Assembly (NCBI RefSeq): GCF_000473165.1 | Contig: NZ_KI421504.1 | Coordinates: 1,935,437-1,999,436 of the forward strand | DNA: 64,000 nt | Direction: 5' to 3' | Origin: Leisingera aquimarina DSM 24565 | Lineage (GTDB): Bacteria; Pseudomonadota; Alphaproteobacteria; Rhodobacterales; Rhodobacteraceae | Shown here: positions 24,952 through 33,724 of the stretch, piece after piece | How the letters are laid out: each line of letters opens with the position of its first letter | Position numbering within the stretch: the first letter of the stretch is position 1 | Translations under genes and position numbers: made by a program | The notes under the pieces: model-generated | What the model was told of the DNA's origin: nothing | What the model saw: only the letters and a program-made list of their open reading frames with translations | Databases searched by the model: none

Positions 24952-26310
24952 ATGATGAATCGACGTCAATTGCTTGGAGCCGGTGCTGCGGGTGCCGCGC
25001 TGGTCTCTGGTCAAGCCTGGGGCAAGACCTCCAACATGGGCCTGCCCGAAGCCGCCAGCATGAACACCGCCGCGACGCAGCCGCCGCTGGCCCCGTCTAC
25101 CGGTCCGGACTACAACCCGGTGGTCACGCTGAACGGCTGGACCCTGCCGTTCCGGATGAACAACGGGGTGAAGGAGTTTCACCTGGTGGCGGAACCCGTC
25201 GAGCGCGAGCTGGCCGAAGGCATGACCGCGCATCTGTGGGGCTACAACGGCCAGTCCACCGGTCCCACCATCGAAGCAGTGGAGGGCGACCGGGTCCGCA
25301 TCTTCGTGACCAACAAACTGCCGGAGCATACCTCGGTGCATTGGCACGGGTTGATCCTGCCGTCCGGCATGGACGGGGTCGGCGGTCTCAGCCATCCCGG
25401 CATCCCGCCGGGCAAGACCTTTGTCTACGAGTTCGACCTGACCAAGTCCGGCACCTTCATGTACCACCCGCATGCGGATGAGATGGTGCAGATGGCGATG
25501 GGCATGATGGGCATGTTCATCGTGCATCCCAAGGATCCGGCCTTCATGCCAGTCGACCGGGACTTCCTGATCATGCTGAACGCCTTCGACATCGACCCGG
25601 GCTCCTATGTGCCGCGGGTGATGGAGATGACCGACTTCAACCTCTGGACCTGGAACAGCCGGATCTTCCCGGACATCGACCCCCTGGTGGTGAACCAGGG
25701 CGACCGGGTGCGGGTCAGGACCGGCAACCTGACGATGACCAACCACCCGATCCACATGCACGGCTACGACTTCGAGGTCACCTGCACCGATGGCGGCTGG
25801 GTGCCCGAAAGCGCGCGCTGGCCGGAGGTGTCGATCGACATCCCCGTCGGTGCCATGCGCGCCTATGAGTTCGACGCGGTGCATCCGGGCGACTGGGCGA
25901 TCCATTGCCACAAGTCGCATCACACCATGAATGCGATGGGTCACGACGTGCCGACTTTCATCGGTACCGACAAGCGCAAGCTGACCGGCCAGATCCGCAA
26001 GCTGCAGCCCGAATACATGCCGATGGGCACCGCCGGCATGGCCGACATGGGTGAAATGTCGATGCCGCTGCCCGACAACACCGTGCCGATGATGGCCGGC
26101 TGGGGCCCGCACGGGCCGCTGGAAATGGGCGGCATGTTCTCGGTCGTGAAGGTGCGCGAAGGCATCGATGCAGGCGATTACAGCGATCCCGGCTGGTACG
26201 AAAACCCGCCCGGCACCGAAGCGTACGAATGGACCGGCGAACTGCCGGACTTCGACCGCGCCGAGAATGCCCAGACCCGTATTACCCCGAAACCAACCGC
26301 CAAGGGCTGA
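24952..26310 (+). CDS. Multicopper oxidase, second copy (copper-resistance type)
   Basis: Starting at ATG 24952 after AAAGGAAC, about 452 residues with a twin-arginine signal (NRRQLLGAGAAGAAL). Copper-binding segments are present in order: HWHGLILPSGMDG, YHPHADEM, HPIHMHGYDF and HCHKSHHTMNAMGHDV. A Met-rich stretch follows the last cluster (MPMGTAGMADMGEMSMPL), typical of copper-tolerance oxidases such as CopA/PcoA. It should oxidise Cu(I) in the periplasm. It forms a run with the TolC-like factor before it and the cupredoxin-CusF fusion after it. It differs clearly from the oxidase at 7485, so the two are not recent duplicates. Confidence 0.92.
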   Translation: MMNRRQLLGAGAAGAALVSGQAWGKTSNMGLPEAASMNTAATQPPLAPSTGPDYNPVVTLNGWTLPFRMNNGVKEFHLVAEPVERELAEGMTAHLWGYNGQSTGPTIEAVEGDRVRIFVTNKLPEHTSVHWHGLILPSGMDGVGGLSHPGIPPGKTFVYEFDLTKSGTFMYHPHADEMVQMAMGMMGMFIVHPKDPAFMPVDRDFLIMLNAFDIDPGSYVPRVMEMTDFNLWTWNSRIFPDIDPLVVNQGDRVRVRTGNLTMTNHPIHMHGYDFEVTCTDGGWVPESARWPEVSIDIPVGAMRAYEFDAVHPGDWAIHCHKSHHTMNAMGHDVPTFIGTDKRKLTGQIRKLQPEYMPMGTAGMADMGEMSMPLPDNTVPMMAGWGPHGPLEMGGMFSVVKVREGIDAGDYSDPGWYENPPGTEAYEWTGELPDFDRAENAQTRITPKPTAKG

Positions 26311-26351
26311 CCGGCCCCTGGCACCCTACCAACCCTGATGAGGAGACAGAT

Positions 26352-27047
26352 ATGAACAAGTTCCTATCGGCAGCCCTGCTTGCAACCCTGACAGCTGCAC
26401 CGGCCTTTGCCGGCGGCACCCACGGTGGCGGCCACCATGACGAGATGGAGGTCGGCAAACCCGGCGAGGCCGCACATGCGGACCGCGAAATCGCCGTCAC
26501 CATGAAGGAAACCGATGACGGTGAGATGATCTTCGAGCCGTCCAGCTTTTCCTTCACCAAAGGTGAAACGGTCAAATTCGTGATTACCAACGCCGGTGAG
26601 CTGGAGCATGAGTTCGTGCTGGACACGCCGGAGCGCAACGTCCACCACAAGGAGCTGATGGCCAAGATGGACATGGAGCACGACGACCCCAATTCAGTGC
26701 GCCTGGATCCGGGTGCAGCTGGTGAAATCGTCTGGACCTTTTCCAACCCCGGCACCTTCGAGTTCGCCTGCCTGATCCCCGGCCACTACGAATCCGGCAT
26801 GTCCGGGCCGGTTGCGGTGCTCGAAGCCGGCGGCACCTTCACCGCAGGCACGGTCAAGAAGGTCGATCCCAAGTCCGGCAAGGTAACCATCAAGCACGAA
26901 GAGCTGGTGGATCTGGAAATGCCCGCAATGACCATGGTGTTCCGGGTGGCGGACGACGCGATGCTGGATCAGCTGAAGGCGGGCGAGAACATCGAGTTCG
27001 TGGCTGAGCGGGTCAAGGGCAAGCTGACACTGATCGCGCTGAAATAA
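26352..27047 (+). CDS. Periplasmic cupredoxin fused to a CusF-like domain
   Basis: The ATG at 26352 follows GAGGAGACAG. The 231-residue product has a signal peptide (to about residue 21), a His-rich linker (GGTHGGGHHDEME), and a cupredoxin domain (about 45-165) with the type 1 copper ligands in HEFVLD and CLIPGHYESGM. A C-terminal CusF-like module (about 168-231) carries KHEELVDLEMPAMTMVF, where His and the two Mets correspond to CusF copper ligands. A blue-copper domain and a Cu(I)/Ag(I) shuttle domain in one chain suggest a metallochaperone that may pass copper to the preceding oxidase. The fusion is seen directly; the transfer role is inferred. Confidence 0.88.
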   Translation: MNKFLSAALLATLTAAPAFAGGTHGGGHHDEMEVGKPGEAAHADREIAVTMKETDDGEMIFEPSSFSFTKGETVKFVITNAGELEHEFVLDTPERNVHHKELMAKMDMEHDDPNSVRLDPGAAGEIVWTFSNPGTFEFACLIPGHYESGMSGPVAVLEAGGTFTAGTVKKVDPKSGKVTIKHEELVDLEMPAMTMVFRVADDAMLDQLKAGENIEFVAERVKGKLTLIALK

Positions 27048-27167
27048 CACTGAGGCGGAGGCCCGAATACCGGCCTCCGCCCTTTAAGACTCCCAGCGAT
27101 CTCAACCGGCGCCCAAGAGTAGAAGAGCCCAAGAGCAGAAGAGCGCAAGCGCCAAGGCGCAACGCTG

Positions 27168-28466
27168 GTGAACATCAGGCAACAGGCAATCAAGGCAACG
27201 ATGCTGGATCTGCACACTCTCACGCACGATGCCGCGGGCGCATTCGGGTTCTGGTATGATGATACCGCACCCGGATGGCTGCACCCGGTGATGCATCTCG
27301 TCCTGGTGCTGGCGCCCTCGCTGCTGTTGCTCACCTTGGCAAGCCAGGCCGCCTGGCTGCTGCGCCGGCGGATTCTGCGGCGGGCGGCACCGCTCGCTCC
27401 AGCTCAGTTCCCGGCGGGTGGTCTGGAGCCGGGCTTGCCCCGCTATATCCTGCGCACGACCGGGCCGCAGCAGAAGATCCTGATCCTGTTCAGCCTGACA
27501 GCGATGCCGATCCTCTACCTGACTCTTGAGCTGCCCAAGCAGATCGTGAACCGCGTGTTTGAAAACGGCAGTAGCCCGGTTGTGGTGTTTGGTGCCGAGC
27601 TTTCGCAGGTCTCGCTGCTGTTTCTGCTCTGCGGCGCCTATCTGGCGGCCATCACGCTCAACGGCCTAAATAAATACTGGCTGAACATCCGCAAAGGGCG
27701 GGTTGCCGAAAGCTTCGTGCGCAGGCTTCGCCTTGCCGTCTACCGCCAGTGGAGAAGGGATCAGCCCGCGCAGCGCCAGCCTGCCATCATTCCGGTTCTT
27801 GGCCCCGAGGTTGAGCCTGTCGGCGGCTTTGCCTCCGAACTGCTGGCCGTCCCGCTGCTGCAGGGCGGGACCCTGGCCACGATCCTTCTGTTCATGTTCG
27901 TGCAGGATCCGATCCTCGCCGCGGCTGCCCTGACGGTGCTGCCCCTCCAGCTGATCATTGTGCCGCGGCTGCAACGGCGGGTGAATGCGGTGTCCCGCGA
28001 ACGGATCCGCGAGATGCGCCTGCTCGGCGAGCATCTGGACCGGGACATGCGGGCTTCGGGGCAGGGCGCGCTGCCGGCTGGGCGCAGTTTCCGGCAGCTG
28101 CAGGACCTGCGCCTGCAAATCCACCGGCTGAAATTCCTGGCCAAGGCGATCAACAACTTCCTGACCGCTTTGACCCCGTTTCTATTCTACTCTCTGGGTG
28201 GCTATTTCGTGCTGCAGGAACGGGTCTCTCTGGGTGCGCTTGTGGCGATGCTGTCGGCCCACAAGGAGTTTTCCTCGCCGCTGAAGGACTTGTTCCGTTT
28301 CTACCAGCAAAGCGAAGACGTGAGGATCCGCTACCAAGAGATCCGCGCCTTCGCGTCCGGCTCCGGCGGGGCGCTCGGGCCGGCGGCGGCAGGTCAGCAT
28401 TACCATGACCCGAACCCAGCCCTTCACGGCAATTCATTCACCTATGAAAGAAAGAGACCCTCATGA
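27168..28466 (+). CDS. ABC exporter-type membrane domain without ATPase domain
   Basis: The 432-residue protein (GTG 27168; ATG 27201 is an alternative start) shows the type I exporter transmembrane layout: helices near 43-65, 108-130, 145-165, a pair around 232-265, and 330-365, with the RLRLAVYRQWRR and RRVNAVSRERIREM coupling regions. It ends after ALVAMLSAHKEFSSPLKDLFRFYQ, exactly where an ATP-binding domain would normally begin, and no Walker A, LSGGQ or Walker B motif follows. The stop overlaps the cytochrome c gene. Either a separate ATPase partner exists elsewhere or the protein has a non-ATPase role. It lies in the copper operon downstream of the cupredoxin. Confidence 0.8.
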   Translation: MNIRQQAIKATMLDLHTLTHDAAGAFGFWYDDTAPGWLHPVMHLVLVLAPSLLLLTLASQAAWLLRRRILRRAAPLAPAQFPAGGLEPGLPRYILRTTGPQQKILILFSLTAMPILYLTLELPKQIVNRVFENGSSPVVVFGAELSQVSLLFLLCGAYLAAITLNGLNKYWLNIRKGRVAESFVRRLRLAVYRQWRRDQPAQRQPAIIPVLGPEVEPVGGFASELLAVPLLQGGTLATILLFMFVQDPILAAAALTVLPLQLIIVPRLQRRVNAVSRERIREMRLLGEHLDRDMRASGQGALPAGRSFRQLQDLRLQIHRLKFLAKAINNFLTALTPFLFYSLGGYFVLQERVSLGALVAMLSAHKEFSSPLKDLFRFYQQSEDVRIRYQEIRAFASGSGGALGPAAAGQHYHDPNPALHGNSFTYERKRPS

Positions 28467-28900
28467 ATAAGAACCTTGCCATCCTGGCTGCCGCAGCCGT
28501 GGCGGCGGCGGTTTATTTCGTCTACAGCAGCGCCGGGAGAAACGATGCAACCGCCCAGCGCACCATTCTGGAACCCGGCGCCCCGCTCGCCGAGGTTCAG
28601 CTGCCGCCGGACCTGAGTGAAGCCGCAAAGATCGGCAAACGCGCTTTTGACGCGGTCTGCGCCGACTGCCATGGAGACAATGCTGCAGGCCGCCACGGCA
28701 TGGCGCCGCCGCTGGTTCACAAGATCTACGAACCGTCGCACCATGGCGACGCCGCCTTCTTGCTCGCCGCCCGCAACGGCGTGCGCGCGCACCACTGGGA
28801 TTTTGGAAGCATGCCCGCCCAGCAGGGGCTGACCGATGGTGACGTCAAAGGCATCACCCAGTACGTGCGGGAGCTGCAGCGTGCCAACGGCATAAATTAA
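28463..28900 (+). CDS. Monohaem cytochrome c, membrane-anchored
   Basis: The 145-residue protein has an N-terminal membrane anchor (about 5-23) and haem motif CADCH at residues 66-70. The second half has several His residues and a possible axial Met in GSMPAQQG. The ATG at 28463 overlaps the stop of the ABC membrane protein by four bases (ATGA). It resembles the cytochrome at 8876 in layout (short anchor, ~120-residue haem domain), and both sit downstream of a multicopper oxidase, so the same oxidase-cytochrome pairing seems to occur twice in the island. Confidence 0.87.
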   Translation: MNKNLAILAAAAVAAAVYFVYSSAGRNDATAQRTILEPGAPLAEVQLPPDLSEAAKIGKRAFDAVCADCHGDNAAGRHGMAPPLVHKIYEPSHHGDAAFLLAARNGVRAHHWDFGSMPAQQGLTDGDVKGITQYVRELQRANGIN

Positions 28901-28939
28901 CCCGCCGGGTGGCCGGCCAGAGGCAATATGGCTTTGGAA

Positions 28940-30223
28940 TCAAGGTGCGGCCTCCCCGGCCAGCCGGTCCAGTTGTTTCAGCACCGCGAACTGGGCAAGA
29001 GCGGCGGTGATGGCCGCGGTAAAAACCGCAGGAGTGGCGATCAGGCTGGCGAGGATGGCGCCCAGCAGGGGGGACAGGGCGGCAGGTGCAGCGAAGGTGT
29101 TGAACCACGCTGAATAGGCGGGACGGCGGTCATCCGGCGAGATTTCCATGAGAAAGCTCAGGTAGCTGATGGTCACGCCATTCATCATTGCGCCGATGAC
29201 AAGATAAAGCGCCGCAAAGCCGAAAATCCCCGCTCCGGCGGCGAGCAGGGCAAGCATGAGGGCGGGCGCCAGGAGGCGGAGGAACGTTACGCACCACAAT
29301 AATGGCAGCTTGCCCATGCCGTCGCCGATGCGGCCCCAAAGCGGGTTCGAGACCAGTGCTCCTGCAGTCTGTGCGGCCAGGAGTGTGCCAACCCCGGACA
29401 GCCCGATCCCGCTCTCGCGTGCGGCAACGATGTAGAAGGGCAGCGCCATCAGCGTCGCGGAGCCGAGCCAGTGAAAGACCAGAAACAGGCGGAAGGCGCG
29501 ATCCTGCCGGAGGGTGGCCAGCCCCTCGCGCAGGAAGGCAGCCGCTCCCGCATTCCGGGCTTGCGGGGGCTTGCGGGGCGATGAAGGCGGCTCTCCCGCC
29601 GAGACAAACAGCGCCGAGGAGAGGAACATCAGCCCCGAACCCAGAGCAAACATGGACGCATAGGCCTTCAAGGGGGGCATTACTTCGAGGGCCAGGCGCA
29701 ACGCGCCCGCGGCGGCAATGGCGATCAGCCCGCCGCCGAAGAACCGCCAGGCCAGCATCCGGCTGCGGCGGCTGGAGGGGATCGCGCGTCCGACGATATC
29801 GTTATACGGCACCGCAACCACACCGCTGACAAAAGCATAGACCGTCCAGAGCGCAAGAAAGCCAGCGGCGAGCGGCACCGGCGGCCAGTCCACCTGCGGC
29901 CAGTCCGCTCCCCGCCACAGCAGAAGCGCGATGGCTCCCGCTGCCGCAGCCCGGCCAAAGGCGCCAAAAACATAGAACGGCATTCTGCGTTCAGCACGTT
30001 CGGCGAGATATCCCACCGGCAGCTGCGGTAGCAGCCATCCCAGCCGCAGAACGGCGCTGGCATAGCCGACGGCCAGCGCGCTGCCCGTCAGCATGTGGGT
30101 CAGGCTGGCAACAACCGTTGCACTGTCCACTGCCGCGGAACCGCCCTGAAAGGCCCCGCCCGCTCCGGCAATCCGCCAGAACCGCCGCCGGCCTGCGGCT
30201 TCTTGCGCTTCATGGCCCGGCAT
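28940..30223 (-). CDS. Major facilitator superfamily transporter
   Basis: With the start at 30223 (MPGHEAQEAAGRRRF) the product is about 427 residues and has 12 hydrophobic segments. A typical MFS loop 2-3 motif (GYLAERAERRMPFYVFG) and a mid-molecule hydrophilic loop (around PPSSPRKPPQARN) are visible. It overlaps the end of the UPF0104 gene by 14 bases, so the two form one minus-strand operon, read from the MerR-type promoter near 31271-31302. The substrate is unknown; metal or metal-complex transport is plausible from the regulator but not shown. Confidence 0.84.
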   Translation of the reverse strand: MPGHEAQEAAGRRRFWRIAGAGGAFQGGSAAVDSATVVASLTHMLTGSALAVGYASAVLRLGWLLPQLPVGYLAERAERRMPFYVFGAFGRAAAAGAIALLLWRGADWPQVDWPPVPLAAGFLALWTVYAFVSGVVAVPYNDIVGRAIPSSRRSRMLAWRFFGGGLIAIAAAGALRLALEVMPPLKAYASMFALGSGLMFLSSALFVSAGEPPSSPRKPPQARNAGAAAFLREGLATLRQDRAFRLFLVFHWLGSATLMALPFYIVAARESGIGLSGVGTLLAAQTAGALVSNPLWGRIGDGMGKLPLLWCVTFLRLLAPALMLALLAAGAGIFGFAALYLVIGAMMNGVTISYLSFLMEISPDDRRPAYSAWFNTFAAPAALSPLLGAILASLIATPAVFTAAITAALAQFAVLKQLDRLAGEAAP

Positions 30224-31238
30224 TGTCTGTCTCCGCCTCAACACGCACATGGCGGATGTCGAGGCCCGATTGCCAAAGCACAACAAGCCCAATGCCGACC
30301 ACAAGGATAATTGTGAGGATATAGCTCAAGAGGATCATCAGGAGCGCCGACTCGTCAGCAACCCCAAGTGCCTTGAGTGCAAAGCCCGCTCCGAACACAA
30401 AGCCCGCCGGGATCCGCACGAACCGCCCAAGGACCATGGCAAAGCCTGCAAAAACCATGAGAAAGAGGTAGTCCCAGGGCCTCAGCACCACACCCACCGC
30501 AAGTCCCGCCCACAGGAAATGCGTCGCCGCCACCAGCTTGCCCGCGACGGCCGCGGCGATCGCTGCGATGCGCCGCGCGCGCGCCCTTGGCCACACGATG
30601 CCCGCGCCAAGCGATGCCCGCAGCCCCGGACCGCTCGCGCCCATGCGCCCGGTGATCCAGTCGAAGAGACGGCAGATCAGCGGTTCCTCGCGGGCAAGGA
30701 GGCCACGGAAGCGAAAGAGCACCCAGAGCAGCCCGCCGAAGAGCAGCAGATTCAAGGCCCCCGCAATGCTGAGGCCAAGGCGCAGATCTCCTTCGATCTG
30801 CGGAATGCGCCCCGCAGCAGCCACCGCGCCGGCAAAGAGCGCAAACACGACCCCGTCGAGGAACCGGGCGATGACTGCTGTCGAAAGCACCGTGGCCATT
30901 TTCAGACCGTGCAGGCGCGCGACCAGCCAGGCCCGCACCAGCGGGCTGACACCCAGCGGTACAAGCACGTTCACGCCATAGCCCGCGAGCAGAGCACCTG
31001 TCAGTGGCAGCGAGCCAACCGGTTTCACATCAAAAAGTATTTGCCGCCACTTCCAGCCGCTCAGCAGCTGTTCTAGCAGGATCATTGCGGCCAGCACAGT
31101 TAGCCAAACCGGATTGGCGTAGCGCAGCCCGTCAAGGAAGCGTGCGAAGTCAAGGCTCCCGTACAGCCGGAAGATCAGCCAGAGCGCCAGTGCCGCACCC
31201 AAGACAGGAAGAAGCCAGCGTTTGATGAAAAGTCCCAT
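30210..31238 (-). CDS. UPF0104/lysylphosphatidylglycerol-synthase-like membrane protein
   Basis: Starting at MGLFIKRWLLPVLG (31238) the product is about 342 residues with eight or more hydrophobic segments. It shows the family features: an N-terminal helix pair, then GYGVNVLVPLGVSPLVRAW (the NxxxPxxxG-like motif), and later LARFLDG-type and GLAVGVVLRPWDY segments. This family includes the flippase part of MprF and the AglD-like proteins; the C-terminal transferase of MprF is absent. It is the first gene of a two-gene operon with the MFS transporter, divergent from merR. The product may flip a lipid or solute, but the substrate is unknown. Confidence 0.8.
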   Translation of the reverse strand: MGLFIKRWLLPVLGAALALWLIFRLYGSLDFARFLDGLRYANPVWLTVLAAMILLEQLLSGWKWRQILFDVKPVGSLPLTGALLAGYGVNVLVPLGVSPLVRAWLVARLHGLKMATVLSTAVIARFLDGVVFALFAGAVAAAGRIPQIEGDLRLGLSIAGALNLLLFGGLLWVLFRFRGLLAREEPLICRLFDWITGRMGASGPGLRASLGAGIVWPRARARRIAAIAAAVAGKLVAATHFLWAGLAVGVVLRPWDYLFLMVFAGFAMVLGRFVRIPAGFVFGAGFALKALGVADESALLMILLSYILTIILVVGIGLVVLWQSGLDIRHVRVEAETDNAGP

Positions 31239-31270
31239 GCAAATCCCGCTTGCAACCCCGCTTGCCGGAT

Positions 31271-31302
31271 ATGCTACCCGCTGTATCATGGTACGGAGTC
31301 AA
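31271..31302 (-). promoter_or_regulatory. MerR-type promoter for the UPF0104/MFS operon
   Basis: On the minus strand a TTGACT -35 box is followed after 20 bases by TAGCAT (-10), and the spacer begins CCGTACCATGATAC. The TTGACTCCGTAC start is the same as in classic mercury-resistance operators, with an imperfect second arm. It lies about 35 bases upstream of the operon start and just before the divergent merR gene. Confidence 0.66.
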
Positions 31303-31327
31303 TGGTTGATCCCGAGAGGAGGCTGCA

Positions 31328-31753
31328 ATGGCAGCTTTGACGATTGGAAAAGCCGCCCGTTCGGCGGGGATCGGAGTGGAAACTATCCGTTTCTATGAGC
31401 GCAAGGGGCTGATCCGCCAGCCGCCGCGGCCAACCGCCGGCGGCCCGCGGGATTATGGCGGCGGAACGCTGCAGCGGCTCAGGTTCATTGCCGGGGCCAA
31501 GCGGCTCGGGTTTTCGCTGGCAGAGACCGCCGGCCTGCTCGCGCTGCTGGAGGCGCCAGGCGCGAGCTGCAGGGACGTGCAGGCACAGGCAAAAGCCAAG
31601 CGCGGCGAAGTGCAGGCCAAGATCGAAGGTTTGACCCGCATCCGGGATTCGCTTGACCGCCTCCTTGGCGCCTGCCCTGGAAAGGGAAGTCTTGCGGACT
31701 GCGCGATCCTCGAGGCAATCGAGAGTGCTGAGAACTCAGGAGGCACTTCCTGA
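31328..31753 (+). CDS. MerR-family metal-responsive regulator with three conserved cysteines
   Basis: The 141-residue protein has an N-terminal winged helix (LTIGKAARSAGIGVETIRFY) and a dimerisation helix. Cysteines stand at 81, 116 and 125, the same spacing (35 and 9) as the Hg(II)-binding triad Cys82/Cys117/Cys126 of MerR from mercury operons. It ends LLGACPGKGSLADCAILEAI. A GAGAGGAGGC ribosome site precedes the ATG. It is divergent from the UPF0104/MFS operon, whose promoter carries a MerR-type operator. No merT, merP or merA gene is in this window, so the inducer may be mercury, lead, cadmium or another thiophilic metal. Confidence 0.88.
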   Translation: MAALTIGKAARSAGIGVETIRFYERKGLIRQPPRPTAGGPRDYGGGTLQRLRFIAGAKRLGFSLAETAGLLALLEAPGASCRDVQAQAKAKRGEVQAKIEGLTRIRDSLDRLLGACPGKGSLADCAILEAIESAENSGGTS

Positions 31754-31953
31754 CAAGAAATGCTTGTTAAAGATGATGGTGAGAGGACTGGTTTTCACGG
31801 CCACAGCGGATGAGTGCTTTTCGCTGGCGCCGTTCTCTGCCCGCCTTTCCTGAATATATAGGTGGATAAACTAAGCGGTAGAACATAACGTTTTGAGGAC
31901 TTTGAGTGCCACCCATCGGCTTGGTGCCGGAACGGCTGGCAATGCGCTGTGCT

Positions 31954-32628
31954 ATGAAAACATACTTCAGCATCGACATGCCTGCCTGGCAGTTTGTCCG
32001 CAACACTTTGGTTGTCAGTTGTGCAGGCATGTTGCCGCTACTGCTGCTCTATATCGCCCTCACGCCGGGCTTTGGAGCATTGCTGCTGAAAGGCGGGCCC
32101 GCGCTCAGCCGCTTTCTGCGGCAGGTCGTGACAAATGGATTACCCGTTGTATTCGCCGTCAACTACGTGAGCTTCTTTCTATATGCCGCAAGTGCCGCCA
32201 AACAGCGTGAAGGAGCCGTGCCGGCCCGTATCCTCCTGATCGACCTGCCTGCAAGGGTCGTCATTTTCGTCCTGTTGCATGGGGTAATCTATTTCGTCTC
32301 AGCTGACTGGTTCGGCTCGTTCGGAGGGGATCACTGGCAGGCGTTGCAGGTGGTCGGGCCCACACTTGTCCGGTCCGCCTTTTTTGAGAACATTTCCGGT
32401 GTTTACCTTTACGCGACACTGGTCAGTGCCTTGCCCCTATACGCGACAGTGATCGACAGCAATTTTGAAAGGGGCTCCGGGCGGCCGGAATGGCTGCGCG
32501 GCCTGGTTTGCAAGCTGCCGGGCAGGCTCGGGCCGATCCTGCTTGCGGTGGCTTTCTTCGGTTTATTCACGCTGGCATTGACGGGCGTGGCAGCGGTGAT
32601 CATGAAACTGCAATCAATTTGGATATGA
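31954..32628 (+). CDS. Polytopic membrane protein of unknown function
   Basis: From the ATG at 31954 (MKTYFSIDMPAWQFVRN) the product is about 224 residues; a GTG at 31906 would add 16 residues but lacks support. Hydrophobic segments lie near 16-35, 55-75, 88-110, 128-150 and 195-215. No motif of a known transporter or enzyme is visible. It stands alone at the right end of the metal island, before the long transposon region. The frame is clean, so it is probably a real gene. Confidence 0.66.
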   Translation: MKTYFSIDMPAWQFVRNTLVVSCAGMLPLLLLYIALTPGFGALLLKGGPALSRFLRQVVTNGLPVVFAVNYVSFFLYAASAAKQREGAVPARILLIDLPARVVIFVLLHGVIYFVSADWFGSFGGDHWQALQVVGPTLVRSAFFENISGVYLYATLVSALPLYATVIDSNFERGSGRPEWLRGLVCKLPGRLGPILLAVAFFGLFTLALTGVAAVIMKLQSIWI

Positions 32629-33073
32629 AACGCGCGGATCCTTCAGCACATGGAGTAAAGGGCGGTGGCGGGCAGTTTTGCTGCAGCCGGCAGTGCTGCT
32701 GCTGTGCACATCAGGGCCGGTTGATTATATTTGACAGCAGTCTGAGTGCGTCTCCCAAAGCGAATTGGAAGTTGTCATTTGCGCGTTCCCTCCCTGAGAT
32801 GCGCCGGCAGGATCAGCTGCAGGCCATCACAGGCCTGGCCTCTTCCACATGTGGCTTTGCAACATCAGAACGGTCTTCTGGCCGGAAGATGTTTGCTGCA
32901 AATGTGAACGCCGCGCATGACGAGTGATCCGTACCGGGTTAACATAATGAAGGCTCGCCATTGAGCTGCCCGTGGTAATCGCGCCATTGGCACTGCCTGT
33001 CTGAGGTTGTGGCTCTGATCTAGGACACGTCATTAACGACGTCGCTTGCGACGTACCTTATGCGGGGTCAGTG
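32629..33073. other. Intergenic region with a palindrome, no gene
   Basis: About 445 bases of unassigned sequence end at the IS66 remnant. A perfect palindrome ACGTCGC-TT-GCGACGT lies at 33039-33054, close to where the IS66 left end should be. No IS66 terminal repeat could be fixed with certainty. Confidence 0.5.
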
Positions 33074-33518
33074 ATGCGGGGCGAAATTCTTGGGTTGGAG
33101 CGGCGTCGCTTCTGGCGCGACGAAGACAAGCTCAAGATTGTCTCATCTGTGGGGATTCACGGTCCCTGTTTCCTCTTCCGGGCGGCGTAAATGGCCTGAC
33201 GCGCTCCGCGCCAAGGCTGTTCAAACGATCCTTGCTGGAGCCGGAATCCGCGAGACGGCTGAGGAGATCGGAGCCAACAAATCGCTGGTCGCTCTCTGGG
33301 TTAAGAAGGCCGGCACTTCCGGGAAGAACCCAGCTTTTGTCGAGGTCGTTGCTCCTGTGGCCCAGCCGCCCTCTGCATCTCCTCACGTCAATGGACCCGA
33401 GGCTGCAAGCAGCACCTCCTGCCGGATCAGTATCGGAGCGGCAGCTGTCGAGATACTCCTTGGCTATCCTGCCGATCACCTGGTGGAAGTTTTGCGGGCC
33501 GTGAGGGCAGCACAATGA
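33074..33518 (+). pseudogene. IS66 TnpA-type protein, frameshifted
   Basis: The ATG at 33074 gives an IS66-type TnpA start (MRGEILGLERRRFWRDEDKL) of about 30 residues that then loses its frame. In another frame a helix-turn-helix segment (RETAEEIGANKSLVALWVKK) and the TnpA C-terminal module (GAAAVEILLGYPADHLVEVL) follow, ending at 33518. The two parts look like a broken or mosaic TnpA. The stop overlaps the tnpB start (ATGA), the normal IS66 arrangement. Confidence 0.7.
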
Positions 33519-33576
33519 TTTCTCCTGCCAGCAACTTCCGGATTTACCTTGCCTCGGAGCCGGTGGATTTCCGCAA

Positions 33577-33606
33577 CTATGTGGCGACGATTATTATGCG
33601 GAGCCG
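33577..33606 (+). repeat. RIT left terminal inverted repeat (30 bp)
   Basis: The sequence begins CTATGTGGCGACGATTATTA and continues to GGAGCCG. It is the exact reverse complement of bases 36707-36736 over all 30 positions. Confidence 0.9.
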
Positions 33607-33724
33607 TGTACATCGCCTCTTGGATTGTGGCTTTTTTACAGCCGGTTAGGCAGAACAAACAGGCACATGCGCCCCGCATAACTATGCTCTCCCGCGATGG
33701 TTTCACACCTTGAGGAGAGAGAAG

